A DNA stretch of 64,000 nucleotides from Thermophagus sp052400625 (GCA_052400625.1 JBQTGH010000003.1); one strand, 5' to 3'. Counted from the first letter of the stretch, positions 1 through 8,964 are shown. Notes: generated by a model not told the origin, from the sequence alone. Program-made: numbers and translations.

Positions 1-2044
1 GTGTAATATTGGTCACAATTCCGATGTTATCTTCACCTGTAATTTTCAGCGACGCCAAATAAGATCCACCAACCTCATTGGTCCATCTGGCTGGAACAAT
101 TCGATAGCCATATTTTTTCCGCATATCAGGTGCATTGGGACAATTGGTTCGATGAATTCGAATACCGCCCCCCACCGATACAAACCCAAAAATATCATCT
201 CCCAGGATAGGGTTACAGCACTTGGCCAATTGAAAATTGACATTGCTTAAATCTTTGTCGATCAGAAGTACATCATGGGCATTATACTCCTCTCTATCCA
301 CTACCGGCACAAAATTTTCAGCGCTGCGAAGAGCCTGCTGCCCATCTACCTGATCTTTCTCTTTCTGACGGTCTTTTAGAATGTACTCCTTAATATCTCC
401 GGCATCCAGCTTATCTTTTGCGATATCACAAAAAAAGTCGTGTACCGTTTTATACTTAAATTGCTTTACCAATTGCCCTGTCAATTGATCAGTCAACTCA
501 AGTTTCCAGTTTTTCAATCGACGCACCAGCATTTCCCGCCCTAATTCAGCTTCCTTAAACTCAATGTCACGGAGCGCCTGTTTTAGTTTAGTTCGGGCTC
601 GTGAGGTGGAAACGATATTCAGCCAGTCCTGCTTGGGTTCTTGATTGGAGGAAGTTAGAACTTCAATTTGATCCCCATTTTGCAGTTGGTATTTCAAAGG
701 AACATTCTTTTGATTAACTTTTGCCCCCACGCATTTTTTCCCGATTTCAGAATGAACGTCGAAGGCAAAATCCAACACAGTAGCTCCTTTGGGAAGACGA
801 CGAAGATCCCCCTTGGGGGTAAAAACAAATACCTCTTCATCGTATAGATTTAATTTGAAGTCATCAATAAAATCAGACACATTGGCTTCAGGATTTTCTA
901 GGATTTCCCGCACATTGGTCAACCATTGATCCAATCCTCTTTCGCTCCTGATTCCTTTGTATCGCCAGTGCGCCGCCAGTCCTTTTTCAGCTATTTCGTC
1001 CATTCTTTTCGTTCGAATCTGAACCTCCACCCACTTATGGTTAGGGCCCAGCACGGTGGTATGCAGCGATTCATACCCGTTACTTTTAGGAACCGACAAC
1101 CAGTCACGCAACCGACTGGGGTTAGGCTGATATTTATCCGTAACGATGGAATAGACTTTCCAGCATTCCGCCTTTTCATGCTTAGGCTCGGTATCAATAA
1201 TAACCCGAATGGCAAAAAGATCATAAACTTGCTCAAATTCCACATTCTGCTTACGCATTTTGTTATAGATGGAATTAATGGTCTTGGTACGTCCTTTAAT
1301 ATCACATTTTAGTCCCTGATCGGCCAACTCTTCTTTAAGGGGGGCTATAAACTCTTTAATATAGCGATCTCTTGCCCGCTTTGTTTCATTCAGCTTTTTG
1401 GCAATGAATTTATACATGTCCCTGTTAGTATATTTCATTACCAGGTCTTCCATTTCCGATTTAATATTGTAGAGCCCTAATCGGTGTGCCATTGGAGCAT
1501 ACAAATATGACACTTCGGAGGAAATGTTAATCTGGCTTTCCCGGTCATATCTTTCAAGGGTACGCATGGTTCGCAAACGATCCGCAATAATAATCAGGAT
1601 CACCCGCACATCCTGAGCAAATGTCAGAAGTAATTTTCGAAAATTTTCGGATCGAATGGCTGGATTGCGGTTGTATAGCTCTGCTACTTTAGACAACCCT
1701 TCCATAATCATAAAAACATGATTTCCAAACCTATTTTGAATCTCTTCCAGGGTCATTTCTCCGTTTCGCAAAACATCATAAAGCAGGGAACAAATAAGCG
1801 CTGTTCGGCCCAGTCCAATTTCTTCCACCACAATTCGGGCGATATCCAAAGAGTGCAATAAAGCCGGCGTCCCTGAAACCCGTCTAATATTTTTCCCTTT
1901 CCGAAGAGATATATCAATGGCCTCACGAATCATCCGCACCTCATCCGGTTTGACAATACCTTCTGATGCCTTCAATAATTTTTTGTAACTATCTAGTATT
2001 TCCTTCCTTTCCTGAGAAGTAACAGGTTTGTTCAGATCTGACAT
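1..2044 (-). CDS. RelA/SpoT-family (p)ppGpp synthetase, partial (C-terminus beyond window)
   Basis: Long RSH alarmone enzyme transferring pyrophosphate from ATP to GDP/GTP in the stringent response. Read from ATG at 2044, about 680 codons lie in the window: N-terminal HD-type hydrolase domain (about residues 40-200), synthetase domain (about 230-380, with YDLFAIRV, SNGYESLHTTV and EVQIRTKRMDEIAEKG), then a TGS domain (FVFTPKGDLRRLPKGA) and a helical region. The C-terminal ACT domain runs off the left edge. The hydrolase site is degenerate: the usual HD pair reads Tyr89-Asp90 and the following ED pair reads Arg93-Asn94, while His64 and the later ADRL aspartate remain. I infer a synthetase-dominant, hydrolase-weak or dead enzyme. 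Many Bacteroidota carry two long RSH proteins, so a bifunctional partner probably lies elsewhere. Family assignment is very sure; loss of hydrolysis is inference. Confidence 0.95.
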   Translation of the reverse strand, partial: MSDLNKPVTSQERKEILDSYKKLLKASEGIVKPDEVRMIREAIDISLRKGKNIRRVSGTPALLHSLDIARIVVEEIGLGRTALICSLLYDVLRNGEMTLEEIQNRFGNHVFMIMEGLSKVAELYNRNPAIRSENFRKLLLTFAQDVRVILIIIADRLRTMRTLERYDRESQINISSEVSYLYAPMAHRLGLYNIKSEMEDLVMKYTNRDMYKFIAKKLNETKRARDRYIKEFIAPLKEELADQGLKCDIKGRTKTINSIYNKMRKQNVEFEQVYDLFAIRVIIDTEPKHEKAECWKVYSIVTDKYQPNPSRLRDWLSVPKSNGYESLHTTVLGPNHKWVEVQIRTKRMDEIAEKGLAAHWRYKGIRSERGLDQWLTNVREILENPEANVSDFIDDFKLNLYDEEVFVFTPKGDLRRLPKGATVLDFAFDVHSEIGKKCVGAKVNQKNVPLKYQLQNGDQIEVLTSSNQEPKQDWLNIVSTSRARTKLKQALRDIEFKEAELGREMLVRRLKNWKLELTDQLTGQLVKQFKYKTVHDFFCDIAKDKLDAGDIKEYILKDRQKEKDQVDGQQALRSAENFVPVVDREEYNAHDVLLIDKDLSNVNFQLAKCCNPILGDDIFGFVSVGGGIRIHRTNCPNAPDMRKKYGYRIVPARWTNEVGGSYLASLKITGEDNIGIVTNIT

Positions 2045-2553
2045 AATAAATTCTTCTTTTCTTTTGATTGGTAAAGATAGGATAATCTGTCAAGCTATTA
2101 CCTGAAATAATGTTAAGATCATAGCTTGACACTTATCTCCTGTTACCGGCAATTCTAGGCTCATTGAAAAGTCAACATTTTATCTTTCTCTTTTAAATTA
2201 CTTTTAATGGCCCCATACCTTTTTTGTCACGGGCTTAGATTACCCATAAAAAATACGTGACTATCTTCAAAGCAATTCACTGTTAACCTATTTTCCGGAC
2301 TTTACATGCAAGTTTTGCTCCACTTTCAAAGAGCCACAGAAAAACTTTTCCTGATTATCATGATCTAAAAATTATTAAGACAAAAAAATATCTGCTCTGT
2401 TGACTTCCATTCTCTATTAATTTTTCCCGGCTTTCAATAGGATATGGCCCAATAATTGTTTTAAAGAATCTGCCATCGTTGATGGTTTGACATTTCACGG
2501 ATTTTTTCTTACTTTTAAATAATCGAATTTTAAACCTTAAAAACCAATAAAAT
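2045..2553. other. 509-base gene-free divergent region
   Basis: Upstream space shared by the divergent RSH gene and the YtxH operon. It is AT-rich, and I see no coding signal or RNA gene. It should hold the promoters of both units; the one on the plus strand is listed separately. Nothing else stands out. Confidence 0.6.
2486..2517 (+). promoter_or_regulatory. Bacteroidota-type promoter of the YtxH operon
   Basis: TTTG at 2486-2489 and TACTTTTA at 2510-2517 are 20 bases apart. They match the Bacteroidota housekeeping pattern (TTTG near -33, TAnnTTTG near -7) with one mismatch. The ATG of the YtxH gene follows at 2554. Confidence 0.5.
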
Positions 2554-2832
2554 ATGAAAAGTACAGGTTCTTTCTTAGGCGGCTTAATTTTAGGTGCTGC
2601 AGTTGGTGCAGCCCTTGCTTTGCTATATGCTCCTCAAACGGGAGAAGACACTCGGCGTCAAATTAAAGATAAAATTGATGATCTCGAAAAAGAGTTGGAT
2701 CAAATGCGGACGAAGCTTAAAGAAAAAGGTGGTGAAATGAAGGATGAAGCCCGCAAAAGAATTCAAGAACTAGAAAAACGGATCGAAAAGCTAATGGATG
2801 AATACAAAAAAACACCCGAAAGTGCCTCTTAA
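2554..2832 (+). CDS. YtxH domain-containing protein
   Basis: Small 92-residue envelope protein. The first 25 residues form a glycine/alanine-rich hydrophobic segment (GGLILGAAVGAALALLYAP), typical of YtxH proteins, followed by the PQTGEDTR signature. The remainder is a highly charged helix likely to form a coiled coil (EKELDQMRTKLKEKGGEMKD). The family has no firm biochemical role; members are associated with stress and the cell envelope. It precedes a holin-like membrane protein and a small basic protein on the same strand, an order frequent in Bacteroidota, which suggests one envelope-stress operon, although a 367-base gap with an inverted repeat separates it from the next gene. Length is normal for the family. 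Confidence 0.85.
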   Translation: MKSTGSFLGGLILGAAVGAALALLYAPQTGEDTRRQIKDKIDDLEKELDQMRTKLKEKGGEMKDEARKRIQELEKRIEKLMDEYKKTPESAS

Positions 2833-3199
2833 TGATCATACGATCACACAAGACACCGTCTAAAAAGTCTATTTAAAAGGGTTTTATTGGTTTAGCCTAT
2901 TATAGCAAACACATCAATAAAACCCGATTTAATAATTAGGAAACTTTTTAGACCTATTTTTGTGCGAAATAATCTTTGGCAAAATCATATCTCACCAAGC
3001 AGTCGAAACCGCTGAAATAGTTGACGAACTCATTGTCCGGTGGTAGCTAGCTTCTCGTTTGTGCACCAACATCCGGCATACCGCCTGTTTTTGTAATTAT
3101 GAGAAGGTTCAATAAAACAAAGCACTCCGGTCAGCCTTGCCGGTTAATGACCTTTCATGCTAAAGGTGAGAGATATTTACTGATCTTAACATTAATATA
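2833..3199. other. 367-base gap with long inverted repeat and a broken minus-strand reading frame
   Basis: Between YtxH and the holin-like gene. It holds the inverted repeat at 2858-2953 and, on the minus strand from about 3089 to 2958, an open frame interrupted by one TAG (...GAQTRS*LPPDNEF...) that ends just before the repeat. A short hairpin (ACCTTT/AAAGGT) lies near 3150-3167. This looks like decayed sequence inserted into an operon, possibly the end of a lost mobile element. I do not recognise the fragment. Confidence 0.4.
2858..2953. repeat. 96-bp imperfect inverted repeat
   Basis: Outer arms GTCTAAAAAGT (2858-2868) and ACTTTTTAGAC (2943-2953) are perfect complements. Inner arms GGGTTTTATTG (2879-2889) and CAATAAAACCC (2915-2925) are also perfect, with AT-rich sequence between. 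It could be a miniature inverted-repeat element, the remnant of an insertion sequence, or a large hairpin acting as terminator. No transposase is present. Confidence 0.75.
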
Positions 3200-3565
3200 A
3201 TGAAGGAAAATATCACGCGCGACCTGGAAGAGCTTAAAAAAGAAGTAGAAGAATATGTTCAGGTGCGCATCGACCTGACGAAACTTCACATCGCGGGAGA
3301 ATTGTCCAGGTTTTTTTCAGGTATAATGGCAAAAACCGTCTTGCTCTACCTTTTTTTCTTTGTGTTCATGTTTTTCTCCTTAGCTGTGGCGGTTTTAGTA
3401 GGCAACCAATTAGGATCCTATGCACTGGGTTTTTCCCTCACCGCTCTTTTTTTCCTGGTGGTAGCAATAATCTTTTGGTTTTTACGCAAAAAAATTATTG
3501 AGCGTCATGTTGTTAAACGCTTTATTGAGTTAATGTTTCCAAAATTTGATCATAATGAAGAATAA
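3200..3565 (+). CDS. Phage holin family protein (holin superfamily III-like membrane protein)
   Basis: 121 residues. An N-terminal amphipathic charged helix (about 1-35, LEELKKEVEEYVQVRIDLTK) is followed by two transmembrane segments (about 44-70 and 74-98) and a basic C-terminal tail (LRKKIIERHVV). This layout matches chromosomal proteins annotated as phage holin family, PF07332-like. Despite the name these are host envelope proteins, usually next to YtxH, not lysis holins; no phage genes are nearby. It probably acts in the inner membrane with YtxH. The downstream small gene overlaps its end by 11 bases, so the two are likely translationally coupled. Confidence 0.8.
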   Translation: MKENITRDLEELKKEVEEYVQVRIDLTKLHIAGELSRFFSGIMAKTVLLYLFFFVFMFFSLAVAVLVGNQLGSYALGFSLTALFFLVVAIIFWFLRKKIIERHVVKRFIELMFPKFDHNEE

Positions 3566-3845
3566 TATGGAAAGAAGAAAAAGCGATTATCGTCACATAA
3601 ATAGTTATAGTGATTTATGCCGTGAAAAAATGCATCTCTCCTACCGTGCTCAATATAGCGAAAAACAGCTTCACATAAAGCTTCTGGAATTGGGTTATAA
3701 TCTTCATCCGGCCCGTTTGGTTCCTTCTTTACTGTCGGAATGGGGCCGGCCAATGATTACGGAACTGCTCAATCGGATAAAAGGATATTTCTTTGGTTCA
3801 TCCAGAAAAAGACACCGCAAAAATCCTCACCCTCGGAATGATTAA
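3555..3845 (+). CDS. Small basic protein of the YtxH-holin operon, unknown function
   Basis: ATG at 3555 gives 96 residues; an in-frame TTG at 3546 and an ATG at 3567 are alternatives. ATG 3555 fits coupling because it sits inside the end of the upstream gene. The N-terminus has INSYSDLCREKMHLSYRAQYSEKQL, a pattern I associate with small Bacteroidota proteins found after YtxH/holin genes; the C-terminal tail is very basic (SSRKRHRKNPH). There is no transmembrane segment or signal peptide. It may be a cytoplasmic partner of the two membrane proteins. The function is unknown and the family name is not recalled with certainty. Confidence 0.6.
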   Translation: MKNNMERRKSDYRHINSYSDLCREKMHLSYRAQYSEKQLHIKLLELGYNLHPARLVPSLLSEWGRPMITELLNRIKGYFFGSSRKRHRKNPHPRND

Positions 3846-4009
3846 AATAAGTATTTCACCCTCCTCACAAAATAACACCCTATTTCTAAAGTATCGTTTG
3901 GAGATTTCACCTCCATAATATTTAAGAAGGCCTCTAATAAGGTAATTTCCCGCTCCCATCTTTTTTAAGTGAGAACTAATTCGTCACTACATATTTTCGG
4001 CAAAAAGAC

Positions 4010-4017
4010 TAAATTTG
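4010..4017 (+). promoter_or_regulatory. Promoter -7 element upstream of ligA
   Basis: TAAATTTG is an exact TAnnTTTG match, 42 bases before ATG 4059. It lies inside a longer in-frame reading frame that could begin at 3969, so transcription starting about 4024 supports the downstream ATG as the real start. No clear -33 TTTG is visible. Confidence 0.45.
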
Positions 4018-4058
4018 CTGCCAACATCCCATATTTTTCAACCGAAAACCATACACTT

Positions 4059-6062
4059 ATGGACAAGGCGGCTGCCCAAAAAAGGATCGAACAGCTAAGA
4101 GAAGAACTCAACCATCACAATTACAAATACTACATTGAGAACCAACCCGAGATATCGGATCAGGAGTTCGACTTAAAAATGAAGGAATTGACCGATCTGG
4201 AATCTCAATTTCCCGAATTTGCCGACCCTGGTAGTCCTACAATGCGGGTGGGGAGTGATCTGTCCGAAGAATTTGAACAGGTACAACATAAATACCCGAT
4301 GTTATCATTGGGGAATACATACTCAGAAGAAGAACTTAGGGATTTTCACAACAGGTTGGTCAAACTGGCAGGAAGTAATTTCAGTTATGTTTGTGAACTG
4401 AAATATGACGGTACATCTATTAGCCTGACTTATATCAACGGCTTGTTACACCGAGCTGTCACGCGCGGTGACGGATCGGTGGGAGATGATGTCACCAGGA
4501 ATGTGCGAACCATACGCTCTGTACCTCTCAAGCTCCATGGTGATTACCCGTCCGAATTTGAAATACGCGGTGAGATTTTTCTGCCCATAGAAGGTTTTGA
4601 AAGGCTAAATCGAGAAAGAGAAAAGAACGGGGAACCACCTTTTGCCAATCCACGCAATGCCGCAGCAGGTTCATTAAAGCTGCAAAGCAGTGCCCTCGTA
4701 GCCAAGAGACCACTCGACTGCTTTCTTTATTACATGTTGGGTGATAAACTGCCGACCAATAGTCACTATGAAAACCTGATGAAAGCTAAGTCATGGGGAC
4801 TTAAAATTTCTCCCCACATGAAAATTTGCCAATCCATTGAAGAAGTCTTTGAATTTATAAGATACTGGGATGCAGCCCGTCACAACCTGCCTTTCGAAAT
4901 TGACGGCGCCGTAATCAAAGTAGATGAAATTTCGCTACAAAATCAATTGGGAAATACAGCCAAATCGCCCAGATGGGCCATCGCCTACAAATTCAAAGCC
5001 GAACAAGCACAAACGCGGTTGTTGTCGGTAGACTTCCAGGTAGGACGAACCGGTGCAGTTACTCCCGTTGCCAATCTGGAGCCGGTACAACTGGCCGGTA
5101 CAGTGGTGAAGCGTGCCTCTCTCCATAACGCCGATATTATTTCTGATTTGGGCTTGCACATCAACGATATGGTAACTGTCGAAAAAGGAGGTGAAATTAT
5201 TCCTAAAATAACGGGAGTAATCTTAGAACAACGCCTCCCTCAAAGTGAAGCTGTGGAATTCGTAAAAAATTGTCCTGCCTGCGACTCCCCCCTGATGCGG
5301 GTCGAAGGAGAAGCAGCCCACTATTGTCCCAACTCAGCCAATTGTCCTCCTCAGATTAAAGGGAAACTGGAACACTTTATTTCCCGGCGAGCAATGAATA
5401 TTGATGGGCTGGGTAGCGAAACCATTAATTTGCTATTCAATCAAAATCTGGTCAAAACCATTTCCGATCTTTATCGGCTTCGGCCATCTCAATTGATTCA
5501 TCTGGATCGATTGGGTGAAAAATCAGCTCGCAACATCATTAACAGCATTGAAGAATCCAAACTAGTGCCCTGGCCACGGGTGCTATATGCTTTGGGTATC
5601 CGTTTTGTGGGCGAAACCGTTGCCAAAAAACTGGCCAAAGCATTCACCTCAGTTGACCAGCTGGCATCGGCTACGGAAGAGGAATTGGTAGCGGTGGACG
5701 AAATCGGTGAAAAAATTGCAGAAAGTATTATCGCCTTCTTTAAATCGGAGTCCAACAAAAAATTGGTTGACGAATTAAAACAATTTGGTCTTAAACTTGA
5801 AGGAACAGAAGAGACAACCGCTTTATCAAAAAAGCTAGAAGACAAAACCCTTGTAATCAGTGGTACTTTTTCGAAATATTCGAGGGATGAACTGAAACAA
5901 TTGATTGAAGCCCACGGTGGTAAAAATGCAACATCGGTAACGGGAAAAACAGATTTCCTGGTGGCCGGGGAAAAGATTGGACCATCCAAGTTGGAAAAAG
6001 CAAAATCACTGGGAATAACCATTTTAACTGAAGAACAATTTCTTGGACTTATTGAAAAATAA
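4059..6062 (+). CDS. ligA: NAD-dependent DNA ligase LigA
   Basis: Seals nicks in replication and repair using NAD as the adenylate donor. 667 residues, the normal length. Domains in order: Ia and adenylation domain with active-site lysine in ELKYDGTS (Lys115) and the GEIFLP and DGAVIKV motifs; OB fold (VGRTGAVTPVA); four-cysteine zinc finger (CPACDSPL ... YCPNSANCP, about 405-432); helix-hairpin-helix repeats (RLGEKSARNI, about 480-580); C-terminal BRCT domain (LVISGTFSKYSRDEL, about 590-665). A longer in-frame start at 3969 would add 30 residues not seen in the family, and a TAAATTTG promoter element lies inside it, so ATG 4059 is preferred. The next gene starts 7 bases after the stop, suggesting co-transcription. 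Confidence 0.97.
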   Translation: MDKAAAQKRIEQLREELNHHNYKYYIENQPEISDQEFDLKMKELTDLESQFPEFADPGSPTMRVGSDLSEEFEQVQHKYPMLSLGNTYSEEELRDFHNRLVKLAGSNFSYVCELKYDGTSISLTYINGLLHRAVTRGDGSVGDDVTRNVRTIRSVPLKLHGDYPSEFEIRGEIFLPIEGFERLNREREKNGEPPFANPRNAAAGSLKLQSSALVAKRPLDCFLYYMLGDKLPTNSHYENLMKAKSWGLKISPHMKICQSIEEVFEFIRYWDAARHNLPFEIDGAVIKVDEISLQNQLGNTAKSPRWAIAYKFKAEQAQTRLLSVDFQVGRTGAVTPVANLEPVQLAGTVVKRASLHNADIISDLGLHINDMVTVEKGGEIIPKITGVILEQRLPQSEAVEFVKNCPACDSPLMRVEGEAAHYCPNSANCPPQIKGKLEHFISRRAMNIDGLGSETINLLFNQNLVKTISDLYRLRPSQLIHLDRLGEKSARNIINSIEESKLVPWPRVLYALGIRFVGETVAKKLAKAFTSVDQLASATEEELVAVDEIGEKIAESIIAFFKSESNKKLVDELKQFGLKLEGTEETTALSKKLEDKTLVISGTFSKYSRDELKQLIEAHGGKNATSVTGKTDFLVAGEKIGPSKLEKAKSLGITILTEEQFLGLIEK

Positions 6063-6068
6063 ATTCTT

Positions 6069-6599
6069 GTGATACTATTTAAAAAACAAAGAGAAACCGT
6101 TGGAAATTTCCTAATAAGGAAAAATACAAAGAAAGATCATCGCATTGTTCAATTGAAAAAGATCCGGGACTGGAAAAAGGTCGGCATATTTTTTGATGCT
6201 TCTTCCAATCAATGCAGAAAAACGATTAAGGAGTTTATTAGAAAAATACAATCAGAGGGAAAACAAGTTCAGGCAGTTGGATACATCGAAACTAAGAAGC
6301 CGGAAGAAAATTTAATCAGTGATAAAACAATCTATTATTCATCACTTTTAGATTTTTCCTTTTTTTTCCTTCCCAAAAAAGAGGAGATTGTATCGTTTAT
6401 TTCGGACAAGCCTGATGTGCTTTTGGTACTTACCACAAACAACAGTTTTCCGGCATCTGCGATAGTAAAACTCTCCAAGGCCGGTTTAAAAGTGGGATTT
6501 TCAGGCATCTTCGATAACGATCTGGATATCACTTTTGAATTATCGAATCCCACCCCAGATATGCTGATCGAACAAATTGAACATTACTTGGGACAATAA
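6069..6599 (+). CDS. DUF6913-like conserved Bacteroidota protein
   Basis: 176 residues, starting with GTG 7 bases after the ligA stop, so probably co-transcribed. No signal peptide or membrane span is visible. The N-terminal third is lysine-rich (KKQRETVGNFLIRKNTKKDH), followed by alternating beta/alpha segments (VGIFFDASSNQC, VQAVGYIETKK, PDVLLVLTTNN). The end, LIEQIEHYLGQ, is typical of a Bacteroidota protein found beside ligA or dapA. I recall this as DUF6913. Its function is unknown; a cytoplasmic alpha/beta protein is the most the sequence supports. Confidence 0.6.
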   Translation: MILFKKQRETVGNFLIRKNTKKDHRIVQLKKIRDWKKVGIFFDASSNQCRKTIKEFIRKIQSEGKQVQAVGYIETKKPEENLISDKTIYYSSLLDFSFFFLPKKEEIVSFISDKPDVLLVLTTNNSFPASAIVKLSKAGLKVGFSGIFDNDLDITFELSNPTPDMLIEQIEHYLGQ

Positions 6600-6669
6600 A
6601 ATGATGATAAATCTTAATAAACATCATAAGAATTGTTTAAATTGAGAAACGGACTTAAACTTGACAAAT

Positions 6670-7260
6670 ATGAAAACTTCAATTTATCTCTTTTCACTGT
6701 TGGCCATAATAGCCATGTTGCAAAGCTGTTCCACCAGAAAGGTTGAGCGAATTGATACGGAAGAAATCATCGATTTAAGCGGACGATGGAACGACACCGA
6801 TTCCAGAATGGTGGCCAAGGCTATGGTAGAACAGGTTTTAGATGCCAATTGGTTACAAAACTTTCAGGAAAATCATGCAGGAAAAAAACCGGTTGTGATT
6901 GTCGGGCTGGTTTACAACAAATCGCACGAGCACATTGAAGCCGCAACTTTTATCAAAGATGTAGAAAGAGCATTTATCAACTCGGGTAAAGTTCGTCTAG
7001 TGCAAGCCGGCGACAAAAGAGAAGAGCTTCGCAAAGAACGTGCAGCGCAGCAAGAATTTGCTTCTCCAGCAACAATGAAAGCATGGGGAAAAGAGTTAGG
7101 TGCCGACTTTATTTTGAATGGCGATATCTCCTCAACGGTTGATACTTACAAAAAAGAAAGAGTCAATTACTATCAGGTTAACCTCGAACTCACGGACATT
7201 GAAACCAGTGAAATAGTTTGGATTGGTGATAAAAAAATCAGGAAATACATCAAAAACTAA
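6670..7260 (+). CDS. LpoB-family penicillin-binding-protein activator lipoprotein
   Basis: ATG 6670 gives MKTSIYLFSLLAIIAMLQSC, a lipoprotein signal with lipobox LQSC; an in-frame TTG at 6661 is less likely. 196 residues. The mature part has the LpoB-type alpha/beta domain: SRMVAKAMVEQVL, KPVVIVGLVYNKSHEHI, FIKDVERAFINSGKVRLV, LGADFILNGDISS and a closing beta strand ETSEIVWIGDKKIRKY. In Enterobacteria LpoB reaches from the outer membrane to activate PBP1B; here the role is inferred from the fold. It is followed by a COG3014 lipoprotein, a pairing seen in several phyla, suggesting a shared envelope function. Confidence 0.85.
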   Translation: MKTSIYLFSLLAIIAMLQSCSTRKVERIDTEEIIDLSGRWNDTDSRMVAKAMVEQVLDANWLQNFQENHAGKKPVVIVGLVYNKSHEHIEAATFIKDVERAFINSGKVRLVQAGDKREELRKERAAQQEFASPATMKAWGKELGADFILNGDISSTVDTYKKERVNYYQVNLELTDIETSEIVWIGDKKIRKYIKN

Positions 7261-7499
7261 CATACCGAATAGCTCTAAGGTATTCCGCTATCCCACCTTG
7301 CCAATGTTTTCGGCAGATCATGACAATACAATTTCCAACACGGTGGTGTCGTCATTGATACCTACGATGTACCAATATCCTGTTTTATCTAAAATCTGCT
7401 GATGCGCATTGGTTTTATGGGTGACCTCCGGCCACAAGCCGTGAAAACATCGTACTGTTATTTTTTATAATATAACACTTTCATAAACCGCTCTCCCAT
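7261..7499. other. 239-base gap with a 48-codon minus-strand open frame
   Basis: Between the LpoB-like and COG3014 genes. On the minus strand from about 7461 to 7318 a frame stays open and ends in TGA; part of it reads ILDKTGYWYIVGINDDTTVL. It has no ATG and no recognised match. It may be a decayed gene end or chance. No terminator was found. Confidence 0.3.
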
Positions 7500-8897
7500 A
7501 TGAATCGTTATCTGAAGGTTATATCAACGATCGCGCTAGTAGCCATCATTGCTGCTTGCGCTACTTTCTATCAGAAAACCTATCAGATACAAGAAAACAT
7601 TGCCAAAGGACAATTTGACAAGGCTGATAAACTACTGGAAAAAGATACCAAATGGGCCCAAAACAACAACCGGGTTCTCTACTTTATGAATCGAGGGGTA
7701 GTGGCTTACATGATGGGAGAATATGGCAAAAGCATCAACTATTTCAATCAGGCCGACTATTACATTGAAGACTATTCCAAACAATTTGGCTGGGAAGCAT
7801 TGTCACTGGTCTCCAACCCCATGGTAAAACCCTACCGGCCTGAAGATTTTGAAGTCATCATGATCCACTTTTACAAAGCACTCAACTTTATTGCTTTAAA
7901 CGATTTGGAGGGAGCACTGGTGGAAGCGCGTCGCATCAATATTCGGCTGCAGCAACTGAATGATAAATATAAAGATTATAAAAATAAATATCAGCGGGAT
8001 GCGTTTGCTCATAATCTTATGGGCATGATCTTCGAAGCTGCCAAAGACTACAATAATGCCTTCATTGCATACAGAAACGCTTTCGAAGTTTATGAAGGGG
8101 ATTATTCCGAGTTATTTGGATTAAGTGTCCCTCAACAGTTAAAAAAAGATCTTTTGCGAACAGCAAAGTTATCCGGTTTTCCTGAAGAGGTGACTCGCTT
8201 TGAAAATCTGTTCGACATGAAAACCCCGGAAGTGCATAAGAATGACGAAGGACAGTTGTTACTTTTCTGGCTCAACGGTATGGGACCTGTCAAATCGGAA
8301 TGGTACATCACAGTTACCAATTTCGGATTTAATAATGGTCTTGTGGCACTGGGAAATCCAGAGCTGGGACTCAATTTTGCCTACCAGGCATCGGCACTCT
8401 CTCCTCGCGAAAGAGCGGCTTTCAAGAATCTCTCCTTTTTCAGTGTTGCCTTTCCCAAATATGTGGAACGCTCCCCTGTTTTTCGGTCAGGAAAAGCAAT
8501 GGTGAAGGATACAATTTTTACGTTCGAAATAGCCGAAGACATCAACAAAATAGCCTTTCAATGTCTTCATGACCGCATGTTTCGCGAATTGGGCAATGCG
8601 CTGCTTAGGGTCGCCACAAAAAAAGCATTGGAAAAAGCTGTTAATAACGAAAATGAAAACCTTGGCACCATCGTTAGTATTATCAACACCCTTACCGAAC
8701 GTGCAGATACACGCAACTGGCAATCCCTGCCCTATTCAATTTCTTATACACGTATTTATCTGCCTGAAGGTCAGCATACCATCAACCTGAATTTTGCAGG
8801 CGAGTATGTCAATAACAACACCATTGATGTAAACATCAAAGCAGGACAAACTACTTTTTATACTTTTCATACTATGAGTAGTAAGACAATGAATTAA
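7500..8897 (+). CDS. COG3014-family lipoprotein with TPR-like repeats
   Basis: 465 residues. The signal peptide ends in a lipobox (ALVAIIAACATF; Cys about 20). The first half is helical and TPR-like (FDKADKLLEKDTKWAQNNNR, YFMNRGVVAYMMGEYGKSIN, HNLMGMIFEAAKDYNNAFIA). A central motif GPVKSEWYITVTNF and a beta-rich C-terminal part follow, ending with INLNFAGEY. This matches the poorly known COG3014 family, often encoded beside LpoB-type lipoproteins. It is probably anchored in the outer membrane and may scaffold cell-wall or envelope work. The function is unproven. The downstream gene is convergent, with a 21-bp repeat array in between. Confidence 0.75.
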   Translation: MNRYLKVISTIALVAIIAACATFYQKTYQIQENIAKGQFDKADKLLEKDTKWAQNNNRVLYFMNRGVVAYMMGEYGKSINYFNQADYYIEDYSKQFGWEALSLVSNPMVKPYRPEDFEVIMIHFYKALNFIALNDLEGALVEARRINIRLQQLNDKYKDYKNKYQRDAFAHNLMGMIFEAAKDYNNAFIAYRNAFEVYEGDYSELFGLSVPQQLKKDLLRTAKLSGFPEEVTRFENLFDMKTPEVHKNDEGQLLLFWLNGMGPVKSEWYITVTNFGFNNGLVALGNPELGLNFAYQASALSPRERAAFKNLSFFSVAFPKYVERSPVFRSGKAMVKDTIFTFEIAEDINKIAFQCLHDRMFRELGNALLRVATKKALEKAVNNENENLGTIVSIINTLTERADTRNWQSLPYSISYTRIYLPEGQHTINLNFAGEYVNNNTIDVNIKAGQTTFYTFHTMSSKTMN

Positions 8898-8964
8898 GTC
8901 TTTTTTGATATAAAGCAATAAATACTCTTATCGACCGAAATCTAATTTAGGACAAAAAAATCTG

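Noticed and set aside
3200..3565. Prophage, suggested by the holin-family name
   Set aside because: No other phage genes; this holin-like family is chromosomal and paired with YtxH.
5498..6022. 174-codon minus-strand frame opposite ligA
   Set aside because: Antisense shadow; ligA reading is certain.
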